A stretch of 64,000 nt of DNA from Thinopyrum elongatum (GCA_011799875.1 CM022302.1:53922456-53986455); one strand, 5' to 3'; shown: positions 43,034-55,613, counted from the first letter of the stretch. The notes: a model not told the origin generated them from the letters alone. Program-made: numbers and translations.

Positions 43034-44777
43034 TGATGGAAATATGCCGTAGAGGCAATAATAAAATGGTTATTATCATATTTCCATATTCATGATAAAG
43101 GTTGATTATTCATGATAGAATTGTATTGACCAGAAACTAAAATACACGTGTGAATACATAAACAAATACCGTGTCCCTAGTGAGCCTCTACTAGACTAGC
43201 TCGTTGATCAAAGATGGTTAAGGTTTCATAACCATAGACATCAGTTGTCATTTGATAACGGGATCACATCATTAGGAGAATGATGTGATGGACAAGACCC
43301 ATCCATTAGCTTAGCATATGATTGTTCAGTTTATTGCTATCGCTTTCTTAATGTCAAATACATGTTCCTTCGACCATGAGATCATGCAACTCCCGGATAC
43401 CGGAGGAATATCTTGTGTGCTATCAAACATCACAACGTAACTGGGTGATTATAAAGATGCTCTACAGGTATCTCCGAAGGTGTCTGTTGAGTTGGTATGG
43501 ATCAAGACTGGGATTTGTCACTCTGTGTTTCAGAGAGGTATCTCTGGGCCCTCTTGGTAATACACATCATATTAAGCTTGCAAGCAAAATGACTAAGGAG
43601 TTAGTTACGAGATGATGTATTAAGGAACGAGTAAAGAGACTTGCCGGTAACGAGATTGAACTAGGTATGGAGATACCGACAATCGAATCTTGGGCAAGTA
43701 ACATACCAACAGACAAAGGGAATTGCGTATGTTGTCATAGCGGTTCGACCGATAAAGATCTTCGTGGAATGTGTAGGAACCAATATGGGCATCCGGGTCC
43801 CGGTATTGGTTATTGACCGGAGAGTCGTTTCGGTCATGTCTACATCATTCTCGAACCCGTAGGGTCCGCACGCTTAACATTAGTTGACGATATAGTATTA
43901 TATGAGTTATGTGAATTGGTGACCGAATGTTGTTCGGAGTCCCGGATGAGATCACGGACATGACGAGGAGCTCCGGAATGGTCCGGAGGTAAAGATTGAT
44001 ATATAGGACGATAGTATTTGGTCACCGGAAAGGTTTCGGAGAGTACAGGGTACTTATCGGAGTGCCGGAAGGGGTTCCGGGTGGCCACCGGTAAGGGATG
44101 GGCCTTATGGGCCAAGAGGGGGAAGCACACCAGCCCACAGGGGGGCTGGTGCGCCCCTCCACCCCAGCCCACGCGCCAAGGAGGGTGGGAAAGGAAGGGG
44201 GAGGCGCCCTAAGGCAGCCAAGCTCCCTTTCCCTTTCCCGATGTTCAAATATGGAAGGGGGCGCATCTAGGCAGGCCTCTAGGGCAGCCGCCAGCCACTT
44301 GGGGGCGCCCTAGGGCTGCCTCCTCTCCCCCCTCCACCTATATATATGTGGGGAGAGAGAGGGGCAACACACACCACGATTCCCAAGCCGTGTGCGGCGC
44401 CCCTCTCACTCTAGTTCGTCCTCGGTCATATTTTCGTAGTGCTCGGCAAAGCCCTGCGGAGATTGTTGCATCACCACCGTCACCACGCTGTCGTGCTGCC
44501 AGAACTCATCTACTACTTCGCCCGTCTTGCTGGATCAAGAAGGCGAGGACGTCCTCGAGCTAAACGTGTGCTGAACACGGAGGTGCCGTACGTTCGGTGC
44601 TCGATCGGTTGGATCACGAAGGTGTTCGACTACATGAACCACGTTGTCTAAATGCTTCCGCTAACGGTCTACGAGGGTACATAGACACACTCTCCCCTCT
44701 CGTAGCTATGCATCTTCATGGATAGATCTTGCGTGTGCTTAGAAATTTTTTTGTTTTCCATGCAACGTTCCCCAACA
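43034..44777 (+). repeat. 5' LTR of the second Angela-type element
   Basis: 1744 bp, from TGATGGAAATATGCCGTAGA to GTTCCCCAACA. A TATATATATG box near 44338 precedes the C-rich start region. The primer site TGGCATCAAGAGCC (44779-44792) follows. Confidence 0.95.
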
Positions 44778-46035
44778 GTGGCATCAAGAGCCAGGTCTAT
44801 GCGTAGATGATATGCACGAGTAGAACACAAAGAGTTGTGGGCGGTGATGTTCATACTGCTTACCACCAGCATCTTATTTTGATTCAGCGGCATTGTGGGA
44901 TGAAGCGGCCCGGACCAACCTTACATGTCCACGTACATGAGACCGGTTCCACCGACTGACGTGTAACTTATTTTGCATAAAGGTGGCTGGCGGGTATCTG
45001 TTTCTCCTACTTTATTTGAATCGAATTTGACTACGGCCGGTCGTTGAAGAAGGTTAAAACAGCAAACTTGATAAATCACCGTTGTGGTTGTTTTTGCGTA
45101 GGTAAGAACGGTTCTTGCTAGAAACCCGTAGCAGCCACGTAAAACTTGAACCAACAAAGTAGAGGACATCTAACTTGTTTTTGCAGGGTATGCTGTGATG
45201 TGATATGGTCAAGACATCATGTGATATATGTTGTTGTATGAGATGATCATGTTTTGTAATATCGACAACCGGCAGGAGCCTTAGGGTTGTCTATTAATTA
45301 TTGTATGAATTGCAAGCGCCATGTAATTGCTTTACTTTATCGCTATGCATTAGCAATAGTTGTAGACACAATAGTTGGCGAGACGACCCCGACGCAACGA
45401 TGGAGATCAAGGTGTCGAGCCGGTGATGATGGAGATCATGACGATGCTTTGGAGATGGAGATCAAAAGCACAAGATGATGATGGCCATATCATGTCACAT
45501 ATTTTGATTGCAAGTGATGTTTATCCATTATGCATCTTGTTTTCCTTAGAACAACGGTAGCATTATAAGATGATCCCTTCACTAAATCTCAAGATAAAAG
45601 TGTTCTCCCCGAGTATGCACCATTGCTAAAGTTCATCGTTTCGAAGCACCTCGTGATGATCGGGTGTGATAGACTCTACGTTCACATACAACGGGTGTAA
45701 GCCAGTTTTGCACAAGCAGAATACTTGGGTTAAACTTAACGAGCCTAGCATGTACAGACATGGTCTCGAAACACTAGAGACCAAAAGGTCGAACGTGAGT
45801 CATATAGTGGATATGATCAACATGGAGATGTTCACCATTGATGACTACCCCATCTCACGTGATGATCGGACATGGGTTAGTTGATTTGGATCATGTATCA
45901 CTTAGACAACTTGAGGAATGTTGATTTAAGTGGGAGTTCATTAGTAATTTGATTAATTGAACTAATTATCATGAACAAAGTCAAAATGTCTTTGCAAATT
46001 ATGTTGTAGATCAATAGCTCATGTCGTAGCTCCCC

Positions 46036-46860
46036 TGTTTTTGATATGTTCCTAGAGAAAGCTAAGTGAAAGATGATGGTAGCAGTTACACGGACTGGGT
46101 CCGTAACTTGAGGATTATCCTCATTGCTACATAGAAGAATTATGTCCTTGATGCAATGCTAGGTGACAGACCTGTTGCAGGAGCTAATGAAGACGTTATG
46201 AACGTTTGGCAAGCTCGATCTGATGACTACTTGATAGTTTAGTGCACCATGCTTTACGGCTTAGAATCAGGGCTCCAAAGATGTTTTGAATGCCATGGAA
46301 CATATGAGATGTTCCAAGAGCTGAAATTAGTATTTCAGGCTCATGCCCAAGTTGAGAGTTATGATACCTCTGACAAGTACTTTGCCTACAAGATGGTGGA
46401 GAATAGCTCAGCCAGTGAGCATGTGCTCAGAATATCTGGGTACTACAATCGCTTGAATCAAGTGGGAGTTAATCTTCCAGATAAGAAAGTGATTGACAGA
46501 TTTCTCCAGTCACTATCACCAAGATACTAGAGCTTCGTGATGAAACTATAATATGCAAGGGACGACGAAAATGATTCCCAAGCTCTTCGCGATCCTGAAA
46601 TCGGCGGAGGTAGAAATCAAGAAAGAACATCAAGTATTGATGGTTAATAAGACCACCAGTTTCAAGAAAAAGGGCAAGGGAAAGAAAGGCAACTTCAAGA
46701 AGAACGGCAAGCAAGTTGTCGCTCCCGTGAAGAAGCCCAAAGCTGGACCCAAGCCTGAGACTGAGTGCTTTTACTGCAAAGGAAATGGTCACTAGAAGCA
46801 GAACTACCCCAAATTCTTGGCAGATAAGAAGGATGGCAAAGTGAACAAAGGTATATTTGA
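46036..46860 (+). pseudogene. gag: Gag relic of the second Angela-type element
   Basis: A Gag core similar to the first element (VWQARSDDYLIV, then MLYGLESGLQRCFECHGTYE and FQELKLVFQAHAQVESYDTS) is interrupted by several stops. The zinc knuckle reads CFYCKGNGH and is then cut by TAG at about 46794, and a later knuckle Cys is replaced by Tyr. Nucleocapsid function is therefore lost. Confidence 0.85.
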
Positions 46861-49700
46861 TATACATGTTATTGATGTGTACCTCACTTGTGCTTGTAGC
46901 AGCGTCTAGGTATTTGATACCGATTCAGTTGCTAATATTAGTAACTTGAAGCATGAGCTGCGGAATAACAAAGACTAGCTGAGGGCGAGGTGACGATGTG
47001 TGTTGGATGTGTCTCCAAGATTGATATGATCACCATCGGCACGCTCCTAATACCTTCGGGATTAATATTAAACCTAAATAATGGTTATTTGGTGCTTGCG
47101 TTGAGCATAAAACATTATATCTGGATATTGTTTATTGCAAGACGGTTATTCATTTAAGTCAGAGAATAATGGTTGTTCTGTTTATATGAGTAATATCTCT
47201 CGTGATCGTGCACCCTTGTGAAAGGTTTATTCTTGTTGAATCTCGATTGTAGTGATACACATATTCATAATATTGATTCCAAAAGATGCAATGTTGATAA
47301 TGATAGTGCAACATACTTGTGGCACTGCCGTTTAGGTCATATTGGTGTAAAGCGCATGAAGAAACTCCATGTGGATGGACCTTTGGAATCACTTGATTAT
47401 GAATCATTTGATACTTGTGAACCATGCCTTATGGGCAAGATGACTAAAACTCCGTTCTCCGGAACAATGGAGCAAGCTAATGACTTATTGGAAATAATAC
47501 ATACCGATGTATGCGGCCCGGTGAGTGTTGAAGCACGCGGCGGGTATCGTTATTTTCTAACCTTCACAGATGATTTGAGTAGGTATGGGTATATCTACTT
47601 GATGAAACACAAGTCTAAAACATTTGAAAAGTTCAAAGAATTTCAGAGTGAAGTGGAGAATCATCGTAACAAGAAAATAAAGTTTCTACGATCTGATCGC
47701 CGAGGTGAATATTTGAGTTACGAGTTTGGCCTTCATTTAAGACAATGTGGAATTGTTTCACAACTCACGCCACCTGGAACACCACAGCGTAATGGTGTCC
47801 AAACGTCGTAACCGTACTTTATTAGCTATGGTGCGTTCTATGATGTCTCTTACCGATTTGCCACTATCGTTTTGGGGTTATGCATTAGAGATAGCTGCAT
47901 TCATGTTAAATAGGGCACCGTCTAAATCCGTCGAGACGACACCGTATGAACTATGGTTTGGCAAGAAACCTAAGCTGTCGTTTCTTAAAAGATTGGGGAT
48001 GCGACGCTTATGTGAAAAAGCTTCAGCCTGATAAGCTCGAACCCAAAGCGGAGAAGTGCGTCTTCATAGGATACCCGAAAGAAACTATTGGGTACACCTT
48101 CTACCACAGATCCGAAGGCAAGATCTTTGTTGCCAAGAATGGGTCCTTTCTGGAGAAGGAGTTTCTCTCGAAAGAAGTGAGTGGGAGGAAAGTAGAACTT
48201 GATGAGGTAATTGTACCTTCTCTCGAATTGGAAAGTAGCTCATCAGAGAAAACCGTTCCCGTGATGCCTACACCAACCAGAGAGGAAGATAATGATAAAG
48301 ATCATGAAACTTTAGATCAAGTTACTACTGAACCTCGTAGGTCGACCAGAGTATGTTCCGCACCAGAGTGGTATAGTAATCCTGTCCTGGAAGTTATATT
48401 GTTAGACAACGGCGAACCTACGAACTATGCAGAAGTTATGATGAGCCCAGATTCCGAAAAATGGCTTGAGGCCATGAAATCTGAGATAGGATCCATGTAT
48501 GAGAACAAAGTGTGGACTTTGATGGACTTGCCCGATGATCAGCAAGCCATTGAGAATAAATGGATCTTCAAGAGGAAGACAGATGCTGATGGTAATATCA
48601 CTGTCTACAAAGCTCGACTTGTCGCAAAAGGTTTTCGACAAGTTCAAGGAGTTGACTACGATGAGACTTTCTCACCCGTAAAGATGCTTAAGTCTGTCCG
48701 AATCATGTTAGCAATTGCCGTATTTTATGATTATGAAATCTGGCAAATGGACGTCAAGACTGCATTCCTTAATGGATTTCTTAAAGAAGAGTTGTATATG
48801 ATGCAACCCGAAGGTTTTGTCGATCCTAAGGGTGCTAACAAAGTGTGCAAACTCCAGCGATCCATCTATGGACTGATGCAAGCATCTCAGAGTTGGAATA
48901 TATGCTTTGATAAGGTGATCAAAACATATGGTTTTATACAGACTTATGGTGAAGCATGTATTTACAAGAAAGTGAGTGGGAGCTCTGTAGCATTTCTAAT
49001 ATTATATATGGATGACATATTGTTGATTGGAAATGATATAGAATTTCTGGATGGCATAAAAGGATATTTGAATAAGTATTTTTCAAAGAAAGACCTCTGT
49101 GAAGATGCTTACATATTGGGCATCAAAATCTATAGAGATAGATCAAGACGCTTGATAATACTTTCAATGAGTACATAACTTGACAAGATTTTGAAGGAGT
49201 TCAAAATGGATCAGTCAAAGAAGGAGTTCTTGCCTGTATTGTAAGGTGTGAAGTTGAGTAAGACTCAAAGCCCGACCACGGCAGAAGATGGAGAGAGAAT
49301 GAAAGTCATTCCCTATGCCTCAGTCATAGGTTCTATAATGTATGACATGATGTGTACCACACCTGATGTGTGCCTTGCCACGTGTCTGGCAAAGGGGGTA
49401 CAAGAGTGATCCAGGAGTGGATCACTGGACAGCGGTCAAAAATTATCCTTAGTAACTAGAGGACTAAGGAAATGTTTCTCGATTATGGAGGTGATAAAGA
49501 GTTCGTCGTAAAGGGTTACGTCGATGCAAGCTTTGACACCAATCCGGATAACTCTGAGTAGCAAACCGGATACGTATAATGGAGCAGTCATTTGGAATAG
49601 CTCCAAGTAAAGCGTGATAGCAGCATCTACAGTATGACATAAGGATTTGCAAAATACACATGGATCTGAATGTTGCAGACCCCTTGACTAAATATCTCTC
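46860..49700 (+). pseudogene. pol: Pol relic of the second Angela-type element
   Basis: The protease motif reads FDTDS where FDTGS is expected (about 46912), so the catalytic loop Gly is lost. Integrase runs 47218-47811 with its HHCC zinc pattern and the first two acidic motifs (IHTDVCGP, FLRSDRRGEYLS). A frameshift at about 47800 falls right at the NGV-E motif of the third catalytic residue. After a short intermediate frame, RT is open from 47946 to 49178 and keeps VDYDETFSPVKM, MDVKTAFLNG and LYMDDILLIGND, so the RT palm is better preserved than in the first Angela. RNase H (49180-49700) is a relic with many stops. Confidence 0.88.
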
Positions 49701-49728
49701 TCACAAGTAAAACATGATCACACCTTAG

Positions 49729-49943
49729 AACTCTTTGATTATTAATCACATGGCGATGTGAACTAGATTATTGACTCTAGTGAACTCTTTGGGTGCTAAT
49801 CACATGGTGATGTGAACTAGATTATTGACTCTAGTAAACTCTTTGGGTGTTAATCACATGGCGATATGAACTAGATTATTGACTCTAGTAAACTCTTTGG
49901 GTGTTAATCACATGGCAATGTGAACTAGATTATTGACTCTTGT
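49729..49943 (+). repeat. Four 54-bp tandem repeats with hairpin arms
   Basis: Units of exactly 54-bp period (TCACAT arms start at 49746, 49800, 49854 and 49908). Each holds TCACAT-GGNN-ATGTGA, with one arm mutated to ATATGA in the third unit, and the linker GATTATTGACTCTAGT. The array ends just before the polypurine tract at 49944-49956. Confidence 0.9.
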
Positions 49944-50845
49944 GCAAGTGGGAGACTGATGGAAATATGCCCTAGAGGCAATAATAAAATATTATTATCA
50001 TATTTCCGTATTCATGATAAAGGTTTATTATTCATGCTAGAATTGTATTGACCGGAAACTTCAATACATGTGTGAATACATAAACAAATACCGTGTCCCT
50101 AGTGAGCCTCTACTAGACTAGCTCATTGATCAAAGATGGTTAAGATTTCCTAACCATAGACATGAGTTGTCATTTGATAACGGGATCACATCATTAGGAG
50201 AATGATGTGATGGACAAGACCCATCCGTTAGCTTAGCATATGATCATTCAGTTTATTGCTCTCGCTTTCTTAATGTCAAATACATGTTCCTACGACCATG
50301 AGATCATGCAACTCCCGAATACCGGAGGAATACCTTGTGTGCTATCAAACATCACAATGTAACTGGGTGATTATAAAGATGCTCCACAGGTATCTCCGAA
50401 GGTGTCTGTTGAGTTGGCATGGATCAAGACTGGGATTTGTTATTCCATGTTTCGGAGAGGTATCTCTGGGCCCTCTCAGTAATACACATCATAATAAGCT
50501 TGCAAGCAAAATGACTAAGGAGTTAGTTACGATAAGATGTATTACAGAACGAGTAAAGAGACTTGCCGGTAACGAGATTGAACTAGGTATGGAGATATCG
50601 ACGATCGAATCTCAGGCAAGTAACATCCCGACAGACAAAGGGAATTGCGTATGTTGTCATAGCGGTTCGACCGATAAAGATCTTCGTGGAATGTGTAGGA
50701 ACCAATATGGGCATCCAGGTCCCGCTATTGGTTATTGACCGAAGAGTCGACTTGATCATGTCTACATCATTCTCGAACCCGTAGGGTCCGCACACTTAAC
50801 GTTCATTGACGATATAGTATTATATGAGTTATGTGAATCGGTGAC

Positions 50846-51318
50846 TGTCGGTGTCAAAACCGGCAGATCTCGGGCAGGGGGTCCCAAGCTGTGTGTCTAA
50901 GGATCGATGGTAACAATGGACAATGGGGACATGATGTTTATCCAGGTTCGGGCCCTCTTAATGGAGGTAAAACCCTACGTCCTGCTTGATTGTATTCGAT
51001 GAGTATAGGGGTTAAAAGAGTTGATCTACCTCGAGATCGTAATGGCTAAACCCTAGCTGTCTAGCCTATGATTATTCAGATAGCCTCTATAGACTAAACC
51101 CCCCGGTTTATATACCCACCAGAGGGGCCTAGGGCTGTACAAAGTCGGTTTGCAGAGGAAGGAAATAACACATCCGGACACCAAACTTGCCACCCACGCA
51201 TATGGGAGTCCTACCCGGACACGGGGGATAGTCTTCTGCTTTATCTTCACGGCCCATCAATCCGGCCCATATCGAACCGTCCGGACACCCGAGGACCCCC
51301 TAATCCAGGACTCCCTCA
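50846..51318 (-). repeat. 3' LTR of the small LTR element
   Basis: 473 bp, with CCCGGACAC/TCCGGACAC words three times, ending at the purine-rich CAAGGGCTAC of the interior (minus strand). Confidence 0.92.
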
Positions 51319-51717
51319 GTAGCCCTTGAACCAGTCTTCGATGACGATGTGTTCGGCACGCGGATTATCTTCGGCATTGCAAGGCGGGTTCCTTCTCCTG
51401 AATACTTTAAGTCAGCTTCCAGCATAGAGGAACTGTATCCGGCTCTGCACAATTAATACAACCCTTAGCCATGAAGGCAAGATGTCAAAATAGGAACAGT
51501 GTCTTTTACTAACAACTTTTTCGGCGAAGCATCACACTTGTCTTTTTTAACATTTCGAATTGTTTTCACGCCTCCCATTTCGCGTTTTGAGGCCTAGCCC
51601 TCATTGGCACGTCCCGCCAAAACAGAGATCATGCCCGTCCATTATGGGATTCTCATCAATGTGGTTTGGGTAACCCAACCGCGCCTTACGCACGATCTCG
51701 TTGGGAACAGCTGAGGT

Positions 51718-52416
51718 TTATGGCTTGGGAAGGGGACGTTTGGTATTTTCACTGTCTATAAGAGGATAAAGATCCCTCCTTTTTCCCCACACCTTCTTGT
51801 AGCTTCTGTCTTCCAACCTCCAAGCTCCAAGCCGGCGTTTTGGTGGTTCGTCGACGGGCTTCTCCTCATCTGGATCTTGAGTGCCATCGTCGTCCTTCTT
51901 TTCAGGCGTGTCCACCATGTATACATCATAAGTATAAGTGGCCGTCCAACGCCCAGTGATGGGCGGGTTTTGGCCTGGTTCAACTCCGACATCGTCGTCC
52001 ATGCCATCGATGTCTTCGGAGGCATAATCTAGCATGTCGGTTAAATCCCCGACAGTGGCTATTAAGTGGCTGGTGGGTGGGACGCAAAATTCCCTACACT
52101 CAGCCCCTAGTTCAAGCTGGGTGTAGTTCGGAGGTGATACTTCCGTGATGGCTAGAGATTGCATTAGGTCCAGTGTTTCGTTTAAGAGTGAAAGCTGGAC
52201 AGGCGTTTGAGGATCTGCGGAGCTAGGTTCGGTAACAACCACTTGACCGAGCCCGATAGATGCAGACCTCGAGAGTTCAGAGTTGACGTCCAGAGGCGAA
52301 TCTGGCTTCCCGATGACTGGGAGAGTCCCGTTTGACTCCGGGTCCGTCGACGGCATGATTGCATCTGGGTCTCCGGCTAGAAGCTCCGTAATAGGAGAAA
52401 GTCCGGCGGGGTTCAC
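51718..52416 (-). CDS. Unrecognised ORF of the small LTR element, C-terminal part
   Basis: About 232 codons, acidic and Ser/Pro-rich, beginning NPAGLSPITELLAGDP after the homopolymer and ending in a basic tail (RRLGAWRLEDRSYKKVWGKR). It contains DLTDMLDYASEDIDGMDDDV. It is out of frame by one or two bases with the upstream part (52413-52799), and the two overlap at the C21 tract (52422-52442, read as G on this strand), so they were probably one protein of about 360 residues. No retroviral domain is visible. Function unknown. Confidence 0.5.
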   Translation of the reverse strand: MNPAGLSPITELLAGDPDAIMPSTDPESNGTLPVIGKPDSPLDVNSELSRSASIGLGQVVVTEPSSADPQTPVQLSLLNETLDLMQSLAITEVSPPNYTQLELGAECREFCVPPTSHLIATVGDLTDMLDYASEDIDGMDDDVGVEPGQNPPITGRWTATYTYDVYMVDTPEKKDDDGTQDPDEEKPVDEPPKRRLGAWRLEDRSYKKVWGKRRDLYPLIDSENTKRPLPKP

Positions 52417-52799
52417 CCCATCCCCCCCCCCCCCCCCCCCCCGTCTTCGAACGAAGTGTTCCGCTCCGGATCTAAGGCCAGGGCGGGCATGATAGTCGAT
52501 CCCTGGACGGGATCTGATAGCGGATCCGAAGGGCCTTCTTTGTATGGGTGGGGAGCGGCTGCCGAGGCCGTGAACCCCTCGAAGATTAGATCTCCTCGGA
52601 TATCGGCGATGTAGTTCAAACTTCCAAACCTGATCTGGTGACCAGGGGCGTAGCTGTCGACCTGCTCAAGGTGACCGGTCGAGTTGGCACATAGTACGAA
52701 GCCGCCAAACACAAAGAGTTGACCAGGGAGAAAAGTCTCCCTGGAAACAGCGTCGTCATCGATGACAAGGCGAGCCATCGATCCTTCCGTCGACAACAC
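52413..52799 (-). CDS. Unrecognised ORF of the small LTR element, N-terminal part
   Basis: Starts at the ATG at 52799, 27 bp inside the 5' LTR; a second ATG is seven codons on (MARLVIDDDAVSRETFLPGQ). The sequence LFVFGGFVLCANSTGHLEQV then FGSLNYIADIRGDLIFEGFT looks like a folded beta-rich domain, not a Gag I recognise. It ends in a poly-Gly tract encoded by the homopolymer. The leader just upstream reads TTGGTGCTTTCATTGAGAG, the probable primer-site region. Confidence 0.5.
   Translation of the reverse strand: MLSTEGSMARLVIDDDAVSRETFLPGQLFVFGGFVLCANSTGHLEQVDSYAPGHQIRFGSLNYIADIRGDLIFEGFTASAAAPHPYKEGPSDPLSDPVQGSTIMPALALDPERNTSFEDGGGGGGGMG
52422..52442. repeat. C21 homopolymer within the ORF of the small element
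   Basis: Twenty-one consecutive C. Slippage here, biological or from sequencing, decides whether the two ORF parts are in frame. Confidence 0.9.
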
Positions 52800-52825
52800 A
52801 ACGGAACTCTCAATGAAAGCACCAA

Positions 52826-53298
52826 TGTCAGTGTCAAAACCGGCAGATCTCGGGTAGGGAGTCCCAAGCTGTGTTTCTAAGGATCGATGGTAACAATGGA
52901 CAATGGGGACACGATGTTTATCCAGGTTCGGGCCCTCTTAATGGAGGTAAAACCCTACGTCCTGCTAGATTGTATTCGATGAGTATAGGGGTTACAAGAG
53001 TTGATCTACCTCGAGATCGTAATGGCTAAACCCTAGCTGTCTAGCCTATGATTATTCTGATATCCTATACAGACTAAACCCCCCGGTTTATATACACACC
53101 GGAGGGGCCTAGGGTTGTACAGAGTCGGTTTGCAGAGGAAGGAAATAACACATCCGGACACCAAACTTGCCACCCACGCATATGGGAGTCCTACCCGGAC
53201 ACGGGGGATAGTCTTCTGCTTTATCTTCACGGCCCATCAGTCCGGCCCATATCGAACCGTCCGGACACCCGAGGATCCCCTAATCCAGGACACCCTCA
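52826..53298 (-). repeat. 5' LTR of the small LTR element
   Basis: 473 bp, about 19 differences from 50846-51318 by eye. Confidence 0.92.
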
Positions 53299-54096
53299 GT
53301 GACCGAATGTTGTTCGGAGTCCCGGATGAGATCACGGACATGACGAGGAGCTCCGGAATGGTCCGGAGGTAAAGATTGATATATAGGACGATAGTATCTG
53401 GTCACCGAAAAGGTTTCGGAGAGTACCGGGTACTTATCGGAGTGCCGGAAGGGGTTCCGGGAGGCCACCGGTAAGCGGTGGGCCTTATGGGCCAAGGGGG
53501 GAAGCACACCAGCCCACAGGGGGGCTGGCGTGCCCCTCCACCCCAGCCCACGCACCAAGGAGGGAGGGAAAGGAAGGGGGAGGCGCCTAAAGGCAGCCAA
53601 GCTCCCTTTCCTTTTCCCCATGTTCAAATATGGAAGGGGGGGCGTGGCTAGGCAGGCCTCTAGGGCAGCCGCCGGCCACTTGGGGGCGCCCTAGGGCTGC
53701 CTCCTCTCCCCCCTCCACCTATATATATGTGGGGAGAGAGAGGGGCAACACACACCACGATTTCCAACAGTGTGCGGCGCCCCTCTCCCTCTAGTTCGTC
53801 ATCGGTCATATTTTCGTTGTGCTCGGCCAAGCCCTGCGGAGATAGTTGCATCACCACCGTCACCACGCCGTCGTGCTGCCGGAACTCATCTACTACTTCG
53901 CCCGTATTGCTGGATCAAGAAGGCGAGGACGTCCTCGAGCTGAATGTGTGCTGAACGCGAAGGTGCCGTACGTTCGGTGCTTGATCGGTTGGATCACGAA
54001 GGTGTTCGACTACATCAACCATGTTGTCTGAACGCTTCCGCTAACGCTCTACGAGGGTACATAGACACACTCTCCCCTCTCGTAGCTATGCATCTC

Positions 54097-55599
54097 TGTA
54101 AGTGCATCTAGTGCCCCTTAGTGATTTTGGTGTATTGAAGACTTATATGTTAAGGGACTAATGTGTTTGTGAGTGTACACAGGTCTATAAGTCTATGAGG
54201 AGTTTGATATTTACGATGAAAGTCGACCCCTAAAAATGAATGTCTTCAACTGAAGACTTTGGTTTTCTTGAAGACTTTGAAAGTGAAGAAATTGGTGTGA
54301 CCCTGAAGACTTGATATTCATGCGAGGATTATGAAGTGTGAAGACTTTTTTTTCGTAGTTTCATTTTCTTCTTCTTGATTCATAGGAAACACCGTACTGT
54401 TAAAGGGGGTCGAGGTAAAACTAAGGAAAAGTTTCCAAGTGATGCTCAACTCAAAATCCTACACCTACCCAATCCTTTCGAGTGAAGCCATTGGAAATCT
54501 CATACAGTTTAGTCAAGTTCTTCAGTGACAGAGACGAAGTTCTTCTGTTCTCTGAGGAATTTGTTCTGACTGAGGAGTTAGGAATTCGCCAGTGCGGATT
54601 GCCTACAAGTGAGGAACATGATAGCCCTGAGGAATTTGATACTCAAATTTCCGACCGTTGCTGTGCTACGTGCCAGCTGTCCCAAAATATCTACCCACCT
54701 AACGGTCATATCATTGAAGGGCATTTATGTCTTATCATGTCGGGCTGCTCCCTAGGCTATAAATAGCCGCCCCCTACAACCACTAGCTGGTTGGCTGCTC
54801 CGAGAGATAGATTGACACTTGTCATTTAGAGCATCCCATCCTCCGAGGACTTTGAGCAAAAATCATCAAGTGAGGAAAAACCCAAAAACCCAAACACCTA
54901 CAAACCCAAAGTGATTGAGCATCACTGAAGAGATTGTTCCTGTGTGGAACCGACGCTTGTTACCTTTGAGGACTGTGCATCCTCCAGACGGTTAGGCGTC
55001 ATGGTCTAGAGCATCCAAGAGGAAATTGTGGATTGCCGAGTGACCGAGTATGTGAAGGTTTGGAAGTCACCTGAAGACTTACCACGAGTGTTTGGGCGAG
55101 GTCTGTGTGACCTTAGCTCAAGGAGAATACGGTGAGGACTGTGTGTCCGGGACTGTGTGTCCTCAGGTTTAAATACCTAGCCGCTCCAACCAGACGTACA
55201 ACTGTCACAGCAGTTGGAACTGGTCTACCAAATCATTGTCTTCACCGAGCTACTGGTTCTATTTCCTCAACCCTTTCATTTCCTCGCATACTTGCTATGT
55301 AATTGATCTTTACTGTTTGAAGACTTTGTCTGAAGACTTTCTCAATTTCCTCAGTTCAATTTCTTCAGTCACTTAGTCTTCAGCCTGCTTATCCTGTGTT
55401 TACGCTCTCGTACTCTGTGCTTGTTTTCATTTCATCATGATGACTGTGCTACTGCTCTGTTATGCTTACATCTGAGTACTTATTCCGCTGCTAAGTAGTT
55501 CGTCGCTTAGGAATTTCCTCACCTTGAAATTCCTCAGTGACGAATTAGTAAAAATCGCCTATTCACCCCCCCCCCTCTAGCCGATATAACGCACTTTCA
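54097..55599 (+). repeat. 5' LTR of the Sirevirus-like element
   Basis: 1503 bp, TG...CA ends. A TATA box TATAAATA lies at 54758-54765 within the palindromic GGCTATAAATAGCC. It contains TGAAGACTT eight times. Poly-C (about 55565-55575) precedes the end. Confidence 0.9.
54758..54765 (+). promoter_or_regulatory. LTR TATA box
   Basis: TATAAATA inside GGCTATAAATAGCC, followed by a C/A-rich start region, in the position expected for the U3/R border. Confidence 0.7.
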
Positions 55600-55600
55600 A

Positions 55601-55613
55601 TTGGTATCAGAGC
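55601..55613 (+). other. Primer binding site, tRNA-Met type
   Basis: TTGGTATCAGAGC two bases after the LTR, a perfect copia-type primer site. Confidence 0.92.

Larger units (their letters stand above)
50846..53298 (-). mobile_element. Small non-autonomous LTR retrotransposon
   Basis: 2453 bp with two 473-bp LTRs (50846-51318, 52826-53298) and TSD GTGAC. The leader and the ORF put the 5' end on the right. In this orientation the LTR starts TGAGGGTGTCCTGGATTAGG (TGAGGGAG in the other copy) and ends TTTTGACACTGACA. LTRs of this kind are very common in Triticeae gypsy-class families; the exact family is not claimed. A TATATAAACC box lies in each LTR. The 1507-bp interior has no gag-pol domain, only one unrecognised ORF split at a homopolymer. 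LTR divergence is about 4% by eye. Confidence 0.92.
43034..54096 (+). mobile_element. Second Angela/WIS/BARE-type copia, 3' LTR hit by two later elements
   Basis: The 5' LTR is 43034-44777, preceded by CACAT (43029-43033), the likely TSD. The 3' LTR starts at 49957 after the purine tract GTGGGAGAC. It is interrupted at 50846-53298 by a small LTR element and cut at 54096 by the Sirevirus-like element, so its last 60-odd bases and the second TSD lie outside the window. The internal region has gag, integrase and RT in copia order with many lesions. LTR divergence is about 5% by eye, older than the Angela at 10240. Confidence 0.93.
49957..54096 (+). repeat. 3' LTR of the second Angela-type element (interrupted, truncated in the window)
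   Basis: LTR sequence occupies 49957-50845 and continues at 53304-54096 after the small LTR element; GTGAC is duplicated at 50841-50845 and 53299-53303. The LTR stops at CTATGCATCTC where the Sirevirus-like element begins. Compared with the 5' LTR about 62 terminal bases are missing. Confidence 0.9.
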
